Shown here piece by piece: positions 43,991 to 56,300 of a DNA stretch of 64,000 nt; position 1 is the stretch's first letter, and every line of letters starts with the position of its first letter. The DNA is from Thamnaconus septentrionalis (lineage: Eukaryota > Chordata > Actinopteri > Tetraodontiformes > Monacanthidae): contig CM020516.1 in NCBI GenBank assembly GCA_009823395.1, positions 6,344,501-6,408,500 of the forward strand, read 5' to 3'. The notes below the pieces were generated by a model. The model was not told where the DNA came from. It was given only the letters and a program-made list of their open reading frames with translations, and ran no database searches. The position numbers and the translations under genes are program-made.

Positions 43991-45080
43991 GATCTCAGCG
44001 GGCTTCAAAGGCCGCCGGGGCCGCGGGGTTTCCCGCTTTGTGCGCGACGCAGACCCGCAAAGCGGGAATGCTAAGAATCGTTAAGATTGTGCCGCCGTGT
44101 TAGCATAGCAGCCCTTAGCACGCGCAGCATGTGGAGGTTGTGCGTCCACGGGGCTGCGGTTGCAAGGGGTGAAGGACAATTAATGGTCTGAAAGAAAACG
44201 TGAAAGTAGCTGTTTGTTCGAGATTAATCATCAATTATGCGGTGATAGGTGTCGGAAGGGGGCGCTGGAGAGCATCCACAACTCTGTCAGGGACGACGGT
44301 TGTGGACTTTTTTTGGTGTTTGTCGTGGCTACTTGCGTGCACTTGAAGGCGTGTGCGTGTCTGTGAGTGTCTGTGTGCGTCTGTGTGAGTGACGGAGCTG
44401 TGCACTGTGCCGGTCGGCCTCCGGGGGGCCCGCTGACGTGTCTATCAACGACAGAACGAGACTGTGGATTAGCTCGCTCGTTCATCACCATCAGCGTGGC
44501 AGCTTGCGCCGCACACTCGCCGCCACGGCATCGTATTGTGCGCTCACACACAGACACACACTCGCGCACGCACACACACACACACACAACACACGTATAC
44601 ATTAATCTCTCCACACAGACAGAGTAGTTGTGACAGCTACTGGCCACAAACCTGTCCGCAGCCTAATCTCATTAGGCTCCTCCTGGCATCTGGGCTCTGC
44701 TCTGGCCGCTGATGGAGCGAAGAAGACAAGGCGTTCATGCGTATAATGGATGTCTAAATCATCTGGCCGCAATCACTTTGTCCCCCCCTCGGTGTCGCGA
44801 CGCATTGCTCCGCGGGACAATCTGAAGGTATCTGAAAGATGAAAGAGGAGAAAGTGGAGACGGACGACTCGAAATTGAGCAGAAGCTCCCATGGTCTCGC
44901 TGGGCGACGCGTAAACGCACCACCACCACTGGCTGGCGGCGGTAAACGCGGCGCTCATCACACCTGTCTGCCGTCCTCCAGCCTGCTGCGGGCCTGGCCT
45001 GCGCTGCCTGGTCCTGGAGTGAGGCGTTGTACCTGTCAGTGTTGTGCAGATGGGCCCCGGACTCCCTCAGGTACCTTGGC
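43991..45080. other. GC-rich non-coding spacer
   Basis: CpG-rich at 43990-44160; GT/CA-rich patches at 44345-44395 and 44548-44592. 44650-44720 has CCTAATCTCATTAGGCTCCT, a short TAAT palindrome. No exon with family features is seen. Confidence 0.4.
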
Positions 45081-45195
45081 TAAATACCCGTCATTAATCA
45101 CCACATAAAGCCTCCCCAGCGGGAGATGCCCCAGGTTAGACCGCATCAAGAAATAAATTGGCTGAAAAATGGCTCTCCATGAAAGCTCTGTCCCG
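45081..45195. promoter_or_regulatory. Candidate short regulatory block
   Basis: GGCTAAATACCCGTCATTAA, TCACCACATAAAGC and GAAATAAATTGGCTGAAAAA in repeat-free sequence just before a GGA/GAGGGGA tract (45195-45262). Confidence 0.3.
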
Positions 45196-45262
45196 GGAGA
45201 GGAGGAGAGGAGGGGAGAGGAGGGGAGAGAAGTGAAGAGGAGAGGAGAGCAGAGGGGAGGAG

Positions 45263-47580
45263 ACGGAGTCCCGCTCGCTGATCCGTTGGCGATTTAGGCG
45301 TCGTCATGATTCACTCGGGGCCCCGAGTTTCATACCCAGAATTTCTGACAATCTCGCCTGTTTGCTTTTGGATTCTTTCATACTTGTCTCCTGTATTTGC
45401 CCATGTGGATTTTTGACGCAAGCCTGAGCTGTAACACTTTTCATGAGAATTAAATGATCAGTTCTCTTGAGAGATAGCTTGAAAGCATCCTCCTATTTGG
45501 CCAATCAGATGCAGAAAAACAAACAGAAAAAAGGAAAAATAAGTGGTTGAAAAACAGAAAAGAAATAAGTTGTCATTCCAGGATCCTTTGCTGAGTGAAA
45601 AAAAAATAATTGTATGTCCAATAAATTTGTAACAGAAAAAACAACCGCCTCGTAATAATCCATAATAATCTACCTGTGACCAACTCTAAGGTCATGACCC
45701 AATCTCACAACAGCAGTTGCTTCAGGGCTGGAACTGATTTCGAGGCCAATAACATGAGAAAAGCTAAATTAGGACACTGACCCCTCTAACTGGGGTCCAG
45801 TCAACAGAAGAGAGGCCTGTCTTCCTCAAGCAGTAAATCAATCAATCAAAGACCTCGGCACACCTACGCACACAACACGTGTCATCCAGGTAGATGGAAT
45901 TAAACAAAAAATCTAGAGGCAACCGTCTAAAGTGAAGAAGAACTGATTCAACGGAAAGAGAGAAATATCTTTAAAACAGGGGCTGACGGGAGATAAAACG
46001 CCGGGAAACGGTCAAGGACGAGTTGTGGACGAGTGACCAGGAGTCACACGTCTGTCCACCTCTATGATTAATGACCACAGGGATTCCCCTGGTCAGTCAA
46101 TGGAGCCCTGTGCTATTGACAGCAGCCCACCTTCTGCTCAACACCTCCGGGCCTCACAGAGGCGTCGGTGGCCGTCGGCACACAGCAGATCTTACTGGAC
46201 TGAAGCAAAAGGGAGTGATCACGACTGAACTCTGCTTTTCTGAGCCTATCCAGCTTTCAGTGAGGGCAATATTTGACATTGATTTTCCAAGGCTGCTAGC
46301 CAGGTGGTCGGAGACACCATGTATTTAGTAGGACGCTAAGCTAGCAGTAAACAGTCTGACTGACCTGCTTGAATTTGTTTGCCAGATTGGTTTTGCTTCC
46401 CCTTTCCAAACACCGTGTATGGGCTCTTCATCAGATGGATTTATTGAATGAATGCAAAGGATTCAGAGAGTGTTGCAATTGGCGGGACACAGTATCTGAC
46501 AGCAAAGGCTTTTCACACCACTTTTTAATACTTCATCATTTTCTCCATTTAAAAGTAGCATCACATTTTAAAGATGGATGTTTATTCTCTTTTCATATTC
46601 CGTAAACAATGCTCCAGTGTGGACTGGGAGTGGATGAAAGAGCAGCCTCGGCAGGTTTCTGCAGAGGTCTTGGTGATATGTGTTTCAGCTTCGTCGTCAC
46701 ACTTCACTTCTAAATATCAAACATCAAGGTTCAGCAGAGTCTTCTGTCCACAAAGGGCAGCAGAGGAGCGCAGGGCCATTATGTCTTTGTGAGGGAGCAG
46801 CATGGTGAGCCGCCAGGTTATGCTCCTCCATTCTTCCAATTCTTCCCTCCGCAGAGCAGTCGGTGTCAGTTGGAGATGGGCCGACAATGGAGGTGATCTC
46901 TCTGATCTCTGCTTCTATTGTGGCCTGCCATATTATTAATGTTCATCTCTGGAGAGAGAGAGAGAGGGGTAGGAAAAAAAAAGCTGTGGCCTTTGCCTCT
47001 CAGCTTCTGCAGCGCTGTCATTTTCTCTCAGCTGGGTTTTTATGCCCTCCTCTGGCCCGTCTCACTATGTCTCCACGCGGCTTCGCCGTCTCCTCGCTGT
47101 GCTCCGGCCATCAGAAGCAACATGCATGTGGAGAAAGACGGTAAAACACACCAATGCGGTGTTCTTGCGGAGGCTCCCGACACTCCTTGCAGCAGGAATT
47201 CAGTTCAGCTGCTCAGAAAGTAAATTTTTTAACTTGGATTTTTGTCAAATTTGTGCAAATATGATGGATACAAGGTGTCTCTGCAGAGCATCCATTTCTC
47301 CCTTCATCTCTCCAATAAAGCAAGATCTTCGCATTCTGTCATAATGAAAGGATCAAAAAGACAGCCAACATTATTCAGAGAAAACCTGCAGTTTTAGTTT
47401 CCCCTCACTCCAGTGAAGTTTTGTGGGTTCGGTCAAAACTTTGTGATATTTTGGAGCATTTAAGATGCTCACCTTTTCATTGGCTGACTTTTCCGTCCAT
47501 GGAATAGCAAACCTTATATAATCCAATCGATCAATCAATCTCCTCATGTATTGGTATGTGAAGCTTGATAATTCAGACTT
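45263..47580. other. Non-coding spacer
   Basis: No credible gene. Moderately AT-rich, with few repeats; an A run is at 45598-45609 and a GAGA patch at 46952-46972. Short open frames here lack splice context or recognisable domains. Confidence 0.45.
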
Positions 47581-47599
47581 CAAATAACCCCCCCCCCCA

Positions 47600-47860
47600 A
47601 TTTTTTTTTTATCTAAATGAATATTTTAAATTGCCTCTCGCTCCCAGGTCTTTGTACTTACACAACTGAGTATTTAAAAGAGTACGTCCGCTGTGGCTGT
47701 GGCTCATTTATCAGCGGTGCCGTGGGCTGCCCGTGCCTTGCTGTGCCGTGTTTGGGGTCAGGCTTCCTTCACCAAGGAGCCAGGATAATTATTAACCTGC
47801 CGGGATTGTCCCGCACTCCTCTGGTCATCTGGAACTGCTGGGTGTCAACCTGCGAAAGGT
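47600..47860. promoter_or_regulatory. Candidate conserved non-coding element
   Basis: A repeat-free block directly after a C and T run: CTAAATGAATATTTTAAATT, ACACAACTGAGTATTTAAAA, GGCTCATTTATCAGCGG, GGATAATTATTAACCTGCCG. Regulatory role inferred from motif-rich composition. Confidence 0.3.
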
Positions 47861-48600
47861 CATGACAAGGCAAAGCAGTGATGGGAGACGGGAGTTTGTT
47901 AAGGACTGAGTGATGGATCTGACATCCGGCCGGGAGAGTCTAAGGCGTGGAAAACATGGATTACACACTTGTGTTCCCAGCACAAGCATTTTCAAATAAG
48001 TCACATATTTATTTTTTTTCTCTCAAGAGATGCAACGGACAGAAAGCAGAAACTGACTCAAAAGTAAATGCATTCAGGAGGAAGTTGAACTGATTTAGAT
48101 GATTCCTCTGCAGATTTGAATTAGTAGAATTCATAGATTTTTATTTCAGTAAGTAGAGCAAAGTAGGAAATCTCAGTAGGCATCAATGACGGTGCCCAGC
48201 CTCGTTTCCAAAGTATGTGAGACTGCGGATGCTTAAGGCATGAGGAAGCATGTTGGCTTGACTGAGTCAAACACACCCCAGGCACTTTTGTGCACAGGTT
48301 GTGCCAACCCTCATCTTTGCCTTGTCTTTAATATCACATTATCGCATCTGGAGGTTTTTACAGTTGAGGTTGAGGTTTGGCAGTTTTTTATTGAGTAGAT
48401 TTCCTACATGGATCTTAGTGCTGTCACCTCATCTGCACTCCTTTTTTAAATCACACAGCATCCTTCACTTTCTCTCTTTCTGCGATCTCACTCTTCCCCA
48501 GCCAGACCAAACCAACCTCCTACTCCCATCCTCTGCTCACAGAAAAAACAAAAAAACCTGCCTTCTCCCTCATGGGAAGAGCCGGACTCCGACGTTCTCT
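47861..48600. other. Non-coding spacer
   Basis: No gene or repeat family recognised. Confidence 0.4.
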
Positions 48601-49160
48601 GCATCAGCGGAAGGTAATTTATGCCGCCGCTGTGGCATTGTGGCACCCTGACGCCATTGTCCGGGCGCAGCACCTCACATCTTCTAAAGATGTTTGGGGA
48701 GTAAAACTGGGCTGTTATTTGCGAGCCGGCTCTATATCATATTCTGCTGCGGGCCTGTCCTGGAGGTGGTGAATGGGCTGCCGGAGGCCCAGCCACTGGC
48801 GGGTGGTCTGACACAGAAAGGTTAAATATGGTTCAGCCACGGACGCTCTCAAAGGGCCGTGCTGTTAAAAAATAAGTTATGTGCGCAGTTCGTCTTCACG
48901 CAGTCAGTAAATTGACAATGCGGGCGCAGTGAGGCACAGGGCTGGCCCAGCGCTGAACTTCATGCTTGACCGTCCCGCTGAAGAAAGGAGCCAGTGCATC
49001 ACTTGTTTCCGGCGGATTTATTGACAGCTCGTCAAAAGAGCCCGGCTAGACGAGAGGTGTAAAATGGCCACAATAACTGCGGCTGTGGCGTAATATATGC
49101 GCCGGACTCGTTTGCATTCAAAGGCCCGTGACAAACTTGAACTTTCGGTGGGAGAAAAGA
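48601..49160. promoter_or_regulatory. Candidate regulatory cluster
   Basis: A repeat-free, balanced block. Notable pieces: GGTAATTTATGCCGCCGCTG, TTAAAAAATAAGTTATGTGC, GGCGGATTTATTGACAGCTC, AAAATGGCCACAATAACTGC and GGCGTAATATATGCGCC. SOX-like ACAAT and TAAT cores co-occur. Evidence is composition only. Confidence 0.3.
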
Positions 49161-51590
49161 AAACTGCTGCTGGGGTAAATGGGCGCAACGTGAGCGTAAA
49201 AGAGAATGTACACTGCAAATGCTACTACACCTACTGCTACAACTACCACTACTACTGATAATTATATTATAATAATAATAATAATAATAATATCACATTT
49301 AACAATGGTGATGATGCTTACACACAGTTTCAGTCAGAGGATTTTCATGTCATTTTTATGTTGAAAGAATCACAACATACAAAGGTCAAACAGCTCAATT
49401 CAAACAGACGTTGACGCACCTTGTATAATGCAAATCTGGCTGAACAGGACTGTTGGAGCTTCCAGTACAGGAGGGAGTGTTTGGCATCTGTCATCTTCTG
49501 ACAGGTGGACACTCATTCCTGCACCAGGTCAATCATGATTTTCAAACCATCTCTATAGCACCTGATATGTATAACCCAACAAAAAATACACAAGCTAACA
49601 GGAGCCATAAAAAGCAACAGGTGTGTGATGTGAACTGTGTTTAAGAAAAAAAAAAAAAAAACAAGAATTCTGTAAACTGGGATTTTAGGGTTTGTTACTA
49701 TTGGTCAGATTGTAGTTCCCAGGTGCAGGCCAAAGATTTGTCATCTTCTCCACGAACGTCAAAACCACCATCAAAATTGGTAAAATACTATATTTTGAGC
49801 CACCGTGAACATATTTTTCCAGTCACCTGCAACACCTGCTCAGAAACATGAATGAGAAGAGGATCATCCTGTGCAGCTCAGTACCCCCCCTCCCCAGAAC
49901 ATCAGACTGGTCCAGAGGAGGAACTAGTTCAGGGTCACACCTTTGCTTTGCGCATTGTTGCTGACTTGTAGAGCTGGGTATGTGATGGTCTCCACTGACA
50001 CATTTCATCAGAAAGGAAGTAAGCAGTTGAGAGTTTTTCTTTCTTCATATTTTCGATTTTCTTCAATACTTAAATACCTTCTTTGGAGTGAGGGTGGGGG
50101 GTGTAGGGGATGGGGGGGGGTTTGTCCTGAACGGGACTAGAGAGATCTTCAAAGCCTGGGGAAGAGGTCCGCGGCCCCCCACCGAAGCCTTGTTCACATG
50201 AGAATCAATCTGGTGCCAGCGTTTGATGTGAGCTGCGCATAAAAGGGACGAGACAAAGAGCGACAGCGGGAAGAAATGGAAATATGGGGAGAGATTAATG
50301 GGACGGGTAGATAAAACGCGTGGAGGTATGAGGAGGTGCCAGAGGGCCACACATGTCTCGCTTGGACGGCACGAGGGATTGGCAGCAGATTTGGCAAAGG
50401 CAAAGCCAAGGGTGAAACACCGACACCACAAAGCAAATAAACAAACAAAAACAAAATATTACAACTGCCTGATTGGCAGAAGCGCATGAGTGGGAGGGAC
50501 AGAAAAAGGACAGACATCCGTCTGTCAGAGGGCTCGTGGTGAAACCTCTGCACACGCGGTGTTGACATGAATCAGCATCTGCATGTTGCAGTGTATCACC
50601 AGAGTAGGTAAAAAAGGACGATCTCCCAGTGTCTTAAACCCAGGTCAAAGTTAAACTTGATTAAACTAAACAAGCTGGCCATGTTTGCTTCCATTAAACC
50701 CAGCTCGCAATAAAGAAATAAATGCGATTGTTGCAGATGCTCTCTAAACTCGGGGGAAAGATTATTCAAAAAAAAAAAAAAAAATATTCTGAAAAAGAAA
50801 ATCACTCAGAAAATCAGAAGAAAATTATCTCGGAAAAAAAAAAACAAGCATAAAAATAAATTACCCCGAAAAACAAAAATAATTATCCCGAAAAACAGAG
50901 CTTTTTTTTTCTCCAAGTGAATGCAATAAGCTTCCATAGAATGTAAACTCACAAAAAACAAACAATTCCAAAATGATTTTTTCTCTTCACCAATGAGTCC
51001 AGCAGCTTTGGACTGTTAACTATTCCGAACCCAAATTGCATTAAACATCCTATTTTGCCATCTTTTTGCAGCCTTCCACTAAAAATACCATATTTGTATC
51101 TTCTTCTTTTTTTTATTTCTCTTACAACTGATGGTTTCTTCCACATTTGTAGAGGGAGCAATCACGTGGACATGCGACTGAGCGTGCACGTGGCTCCAAT
51201 TGTTCAAACTCATCTCGGAGAGATGTCGCCATGCCCTGTGTGACATCACAAAGGGCCGATTTCCAGAACTTGGGAGCGCACACTTTCAGAGAAAGCAGGA
51301 CAAGCCAAAGAAGTCAAGGACGGATTTTAGTCAGTTGTGTGGAGTTCGCTGACAGGCCTGAGACGAAATCGTTTGGGAGAAACGTGTGTAAATGTGGATT
51401 TTGCATAACACGTGGTGTTTAATGATGTCGGCACAATGTGTCAAGGAGAAAAGTGGTCACCAATAAATCAGAGGTCCCTCTTTAAACCCCCCAATAGTCC
51501 CACAAGGTTGTGGCTGAGAACTCCCTCCTTTACGCTCCATCAGCCGGTCGTCATGCTCCTCATGGAACAGTGTCGGAATGTTGTTTTATT
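49161..51590. other. Non-coding spacer
   Basis: An ATA trinucleotide run lies at 49266-49291, A runs at 49647-49663 and 50769-50784, and a G/T-rich patch at 50085-50125. 50760-50910 contains repeated ATTATC(C/T)CGAAAAA units. No credible gene. Confidence 0.45.
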
Positions 51591-51599
51591 TGTACTGAG

Positions 51600-51745
51600 T
51601 TGAAGAGCGAAGCCGCAGCTCTGTTATCACGTGCGGCAGCGGGGACAATGGGAGGCGGAGAGAGCAGCTTTTGGCCCTTTTCTCGTTTTTATCCCAGTCA
51701 AAACGGGCCCTGACATTGTTGTCCTTTCTGCTAATTAAGCTGTTA
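51600..51745. promoter_or_regulatory. Candidate SOX/homeodomain regulatory block
   Basis: GGGGACAATGGGAGGC and CTGACATTGTTGTCCTTTCT give SOX-type cores in both orientations, followed by CTGCTAATTAAGCTGTTAGG. Repeat-free. SOX factors act in neural progenitors where olig genes are used, but the link is inference. Confidence 0.35.
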
Positions 51746-52566
51746 GGCAGAGGGGCTGGTCTGACAGGACCCCGCCTGGCGGGGGGGGGGGCACCGAGTC
51801 AATGAGCCGAGGCTGAGCAGGAGACATCTATGGGCCGAACTCCAGCCATTGTTTCCCCCCACCGCCACTCTTTTCAGGCCCCGCCGCCTCTGTCTCGGTG
51901 ACCTGTGCGGTGAGAAAGAATGCCACTCGGGAGAAAACGGAGGGGGCCCCAAAGAGCGGCACCCCCCGGCCCCCACCAAACCCCCCCCGACCAATGAGGA
52001 TTTCACGCCACTGCATGGGCCGAGTACGGACGCTGCCAAGATTCCACGGATAGCTCTCACTCCGTGTGATCGTCGCACTCCAAAAAACGTTTTAATGCTG
52101 TTTACAGGTGCGAATAAAGAGCCAAAATCAACAGCATGGACTCCTGAATTCTAACAGTGGAGAACCAGAACACTCACAGAGGGCCAACAGGTGAACGAGG
52201 TACGAAGCAGAATGTCGAGGACAACGGTTTTTCCACCAAAGCCCACATCAGTTAAATATTTCAACAGTATTTTATAAAATGCAGCTGTCGACGAGGCTTT
52301 AATCAACTGTGGCAGAGTTTGTCCTGCAGCAGTTGTTCCTGCCACCTGTTTGTGCCACCGAGTGCCGCAGATGGACCAGGGGAGACTGAGGCGTCACCGG
52401 GCAACATCCCCAAACAGAGGATTCAAAACACGACAACCTCCCCTTGGCGGATTGTGGTCTTTTTGTTTGTCTGTTTGTTTGTTTTTTGCAGATCACAGCC
52501 CCGCGACCGTTTGATGGTCGTCCAGTCGAGCTGCTCTTTGTGCTCACTGGGACTCGGAGGCAGATC
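51746..52566. other. Non-coding spacer
   Basis: G and C runs at 51780-51792 and 51955-51990. GC-rich to about 52080. No gene is seen. Confidence 0.4.
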
Positions 52567-52640
52567 CTTCATCCTCATCCTCATCCTCATCCTCATCCTC
52601 ATCTTCATCTTCATCTTCATCTTCATCCTCATCTTCATCC
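52567..52640. repeat. CTCATC/TTCATC hexanucleotide repeat
   Basis: About twelve six-base units, CTCATC changing to TTCATC. The antisense acidic (DE)n reading frame is a repeat artefact. Confidence 0.9.
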
Positions 52641-53585
52641 CTGGCCAGAACAAATTTGTTACAGCTTAGTTGTCGCAAAATGTGTGTGTGTGTTCTGGGT
52701 GACTTTAAACGAAGCAGTTTTGTGTCACCGCCACCTGCTGGCGCCAGTCTGGGCTCCTCCAGCAAACGGCCATGTGTCGTCGTAACGTCGACTCTATTTC
52801 CCCCCTCAAAGCGCCGCGCGGCACTCTTGCCCCGCGCGACAAAGCGGCGCCAATTACGCAGCCGTCTGTGTGTTTGTCCGCGGCTTCAAATGGGGCCGCT
52901 GCTTTCTCGGGGCGGCCATATTGGCGAGGTCGGGCGCCGCGTCTGAAACGGCAGCTTTATGACACAGCCGCCCGTCCCTCTCTTTAGATGAACGCCCAAG
53001 GAGAGAGGGGAAGGGGGAAGGGAAAAGCGGGAGGTGGGGGGGAGGGGAAATAAAAAATGACAACTTTGTTCTTTACAACAGTTTGGCCGAGCGGCGGCCT
53101 GGCTGTGTTTCAGGCAGCGTCCTGCAGGAGCAGCAGGGAGCAGAAGACAAACAGGCAATTCGTGACTCATTAAACGGCGGCGACGGCGGCCAGCGCGGCG
53201 GAGGGGGTGGAGGTGGGGGTGCAGGGCGGGGGCGCGTGGACCTGCGGTTCCAACCGGGGCGATAAACCCCCCCCACGCCAACCCCCGCCCCGCACCAGCT
53301 GGAGCGGGCATCTGTCGGCCGCACGCCGCAGCACGCCGCGCCGCCGATTAGCAGCAACAAGCCGCGGCCTCGGCCGTCTTCTCATCCCTGCACTTACATA
53401 ACCAGCCCTGATTGGCTCACGGGGGACCGGGCGGGTTCCTCCCGCTGGAGCGGGGCCAGTCAGCGGGGGGGGATAGAAGACGCTCTCTGCAACGCCTCGT
53501 TGACATTTTTAGAGTGAGAAAAAGACACAATAGACCACGGTGGTCGTGGTTTTCTTGGATATTTAAAACACACAAACAGATACTG
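52641..53585. other. GC-rich non-coding region
   Basis: CpG-rich from 52790 to 53480, including a GGAGGTGGGGG patch at 53190-53235. Frames on both strands are long only because of GC content; none has family features. An unrecognised CpG-island promoter cannot be excluded. Confidence 0.35.
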
Positions 53586-53735
53586 CAGCTTGGGTGACAT
53601 GGTGGTGCACAGCAAGAAGGTTGCAGGTTCAATTCCCGGGGTCTCCTGGGGCCGATCTGTGTGGAGTTTGCATGTTCTCCCTGTGTCTGCGTGGGTTCTC
53701 GCCGGGTTTTCCAGCTTCCTCCCACAATCCAGAGT
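53586..53735. mobile_element. SINE-like dispersed repeat with tRNA-type B box
   Basis: GGGTGACATGGTGGTGCACA leads to GGTTCAATTCCCGGGG, a B-box-like promoter motif. It is followed by GTGTGGAGTTTGCATGTTCT and CTTCCTCCCACAATCC, a sequence repeated across fish genomes. The A-box side is shortened. It is a repeat copy, not a functional tRNA. Confidence 0.6.
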
Positions 53736-53879
53736 ATAGGACAGAGTCGGAACCAGAGTAAAGTCAGTATTAGTGATAGTGAGTCCATGTAGGTATTCTT
53801 CCTCTGCAAACCACCTTTTCCCCAAAGCAGTAGCTGCTTGAAACCTGAAAGAAAGCACAACCATTTTCGTTTGAAATTC

Positions 53880-54180
53880 AAGATCCAACATGCATTGTTT
53901 TCTGATTGACCTCACTTTAATTGATCTTTTTTATTTATTTGTTGTTGTTGTTTTTTTGAAAAGTTTTGCTACTAATCTAGTTTGCAGCCCCTCAAATGCG
54001 CTGTTGCCTCTTACTGTTATCACTATTTTATTGCCTTTAGAAGAAGAAGTAAACTTTCTTTGGCGTGGAAGAAAAATCAATGATAAAGCACCCATATGGC
54101 AGCAAAGTGCCATTGACAAGCGGATAAAAAAGATATTTAAGCGTTTGCTGGCAGTTGGCAAGATGTTTGGGCCTGATTGA
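53880..54180. promoter_or_regulatory. Candidate conserved non-coding element
   Basis: CTCACTTTAATTGATC, GAAAAATCAATGATAAAGCA, GCAGCAAAGTGCCATTGACA and GCTGGCAGTTGGCAAG (NFI-like halves) in repeat-poor sequence. Regulatory role inferred. Confidence 0.3.
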
Positions 54181-54339
54181 TGGACGCAAGAATCAGATCA
54201 GATAAAGTGTGGGCCGAAAAAAAACAAAAAACTTTATTCTTCACTTCAGCTCGGCTGCAAATCAAAGTAACAGCGCTGATTGTTTCCTCAGCTCTGCGTG
54301 TTTTCACCCTTGCAATTAGAAGACAGGCACATTTAGTAT

Positions 54340-54700
54340 GTCCATCACTTTTAATGTGATGTGACGTCACACGTGAGCACTTTTGTGTTTTTTTTTTTTT
54401 TACCCCACTGTGTACTTGTGCAGTACAACCTTTAATGGAGTCACTGTTTATTCCTCCATCTGTGGCGGCTCGGCGATAACTCATCGGCCCCCGAGCATCC
54501 GGCGCAAAAGACAATCAAAGCGCTTTGAAAAAAGCTCCACGTCAGCGCAACTTTGCAGCAAGGAGAAAAAAGTTTGCTCTCGACAGGATTTAACGAGCGG
54601 GCTAACGGCCCAATAAAAGAATGGCGCGAAGATAAAGGCATGAAATATAGATAAGCTCGGGAACGCCGCCTTTAGTGCTCGCCGGCGCTGCGCCGGGTCT
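54340..54700. promoter_or_regulatory. Candidate enhancer with CRE, E-box and a double TCF/LEF site
   Basis: GTGACGTCAC is a perfect CRE palindrome (54361-54370), and it overlaps an E-box CACGTG (54370-54375). At 54515-54528 TCAAAGCGCTTTGA is a perfect palindrome of two TCF/LEF cores (TCAAAG and CTTTGA) directly after a SOX-like ACAAT. The block continues GGCTAACGGCCCAATAAAAG to 54660 without repeats. Wnt/TCF input at olig3 is biologically plausible, but this is inference. Confidence 0.4.
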
Positions 54701-55104
54701 CCATCGGCACAGCAGCTTTAACTCCGCCCTCCCCGTCCTCCGCCCGGTGCTGCTGGTTCTGCGTTTAACAAGGAGATGAAGCTGGTGTTTCAGCCGGAGC
54801 CAGGTATTAGAAAAAAAAGCGGTGGGGGGTTTGGTGTAAAAGCTGGTGTTACTGCGGTAGTTGGAAGCACTTTGCAGGACTGAGGGACTGCAGCGGCGGG
54901 ACAGAAGGGGCCTCTTGGCCTCCTCGCCGCTGAGAGCCGGCGGCCGTAATTCTGACTTTAGTCGCTTTTTACGGCTCCCCGCCGTCAATTTCCTGGAATA
55001 TGAAAACATCAGCATATGGCCGCTGACAGCACGGAGGCCAGAGGAGGAGTCAATTCCCCCACAAGTAACATCGGGACAGGGGTGACATTCGGTTCCGAAC
55101 GGCA

Positions 55105-55520
55105 CCCCCGGCTCCGAGGAGGAGGAGGAGGAGGAGGAGGAGGTGGAGGAGGAAGAGGGGGAGGAGGAGGAGGTAAAGGAAGAGCAAGAGGAGATGGAGT
55201 AGGAGGAGGAGGAAGAGTAGGATGAGCCGGAGATGGAGGAAAGGTGGGAAGAGGAGGAGGTGAAGGAAGAGCAGGAGGAGGACGAGGAGAAAGAGGAAGA
55301 GAGGGAGGATGAGGAGGAAGGAGGAATAAGAGGGAAAGAAAGAGGAGGAGAGGATAACGGAGGAGGAGTTAGAGGACTAGGAGGTGGAGGAGGAGGAGTA
55401 GGAAGAGGCGAGGAGGAGGGAGAGGAAGGGATGAGAAGGAGAAGGTGGAGGAGGAAGAGGAGAAGTGGGAGGAGGAGGAGGTGGAGGAGGAGCAGGAAGA
55501 GGCTGAGACAAAGCTGCGAG
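55105..55520. repeat. Long GGA/GAGGA purine tract
   Basis: About 415 bases nearly all purine on the plus strand, in GGA, GGAAGA and GGAGGTGGA units. Such tracts can form triplex DNA or quadruplexes. Long Glu/Gly and Ser/Pro frames on both strands are artefacts. Confidence 0.95.
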
Positions 55521-56300
55521 AGGGGGACAGACAGATGGCGGCGAGGACGGATGTTCGGAGGGACTCGGAACAACCGTAGCCCCCTGCCCCCCAGCCCTCT
55601 CTCCCCCCCCCCCCCCACCCCCACCTCTCTGCGACCGACGGCCGGTTCGCGGGACTTCGTGCGGCGACCAGGAGCTGAAAATCTGTCCGTCAGCTGCCAA
55701 ACGCTGCAGCTCGCCTCCGTCCCTCCGAGCGCTCTTAAAAACCTGCTGTTCGACCGCCGTGAATTACGCCATTTTATGTCCGCGGTTTAAAATGGGCACT
55801 TTCTGGGCACGCCGGCGTGGCTCGAGCGCCACCCCCCGCCCCCCACCAAAAAACCCCCCGGTCGCTGCGATGCGGCAGATGGGAGGCAATATGGCCCACC
55901 TCTGCCCGGACAGATGTGGCCCGCCGCAGCGTTAGCCTAGCGGCTAAAGCGCTAACCGGGCTAAGGGCGGCGGAGACGCGTCTTCATCTCATCGGCAGCT
56001 TCTTCTTCTTTTCTTTCCCCCCCTCTGACTGACAGACAAGGAATCCCACCTCCCTCGGTGACGACTGTCAATCATTTGCTCTGTGGACTGGAGCCGCTGA
56101 GGCCTGTCCCAACATGGGCCTGTCATGGCCCGCTGCACAGGGGGACATTCCCACCACTCGGGGGGCAGCAGCCAGCCTGCTTGGGGTGGGGAGGGAGGCG
56201 GGGGGGGCGGGGGGGTTGGAGAGGAAGAGCGGAGGGCGAGAAAAAAAAAGGGGGGAAAAAGGTGAACAAACAGAGAAGAATGAAAAGATGAATGTACCCG
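55521..56300. other. GC-rich non-coding region
   Basis: CpG-rich, with C and G runs (55603-55616, 56190-56215). 55930-55990 has GCGTTAGCCTAGCGGCTAAA and GCGCTAACCGGGCTAAGG, short inverted TTAGC/GCTAA motifs. No gene is seen. Confidence 0.35.

Noticed and set aside
52886..53400. Overlapping GC-rich frames as an unknown gene
   Set aside because: Open on both strands purely because of high GC; no homology recognised and repeat-rich G/C runs inside.
53586..53735. A tRNA gene from the B-box-like GGTTCAATTCC
   Set aside because: No A box or cloverleaf arms; the surrounding sequence is a known type of dispersed fish repeat.
54602..55790. Long Ser/Pro and Glu/Gly frames on both strands
   Set aside because: Artefacts of the GGA purine tract.
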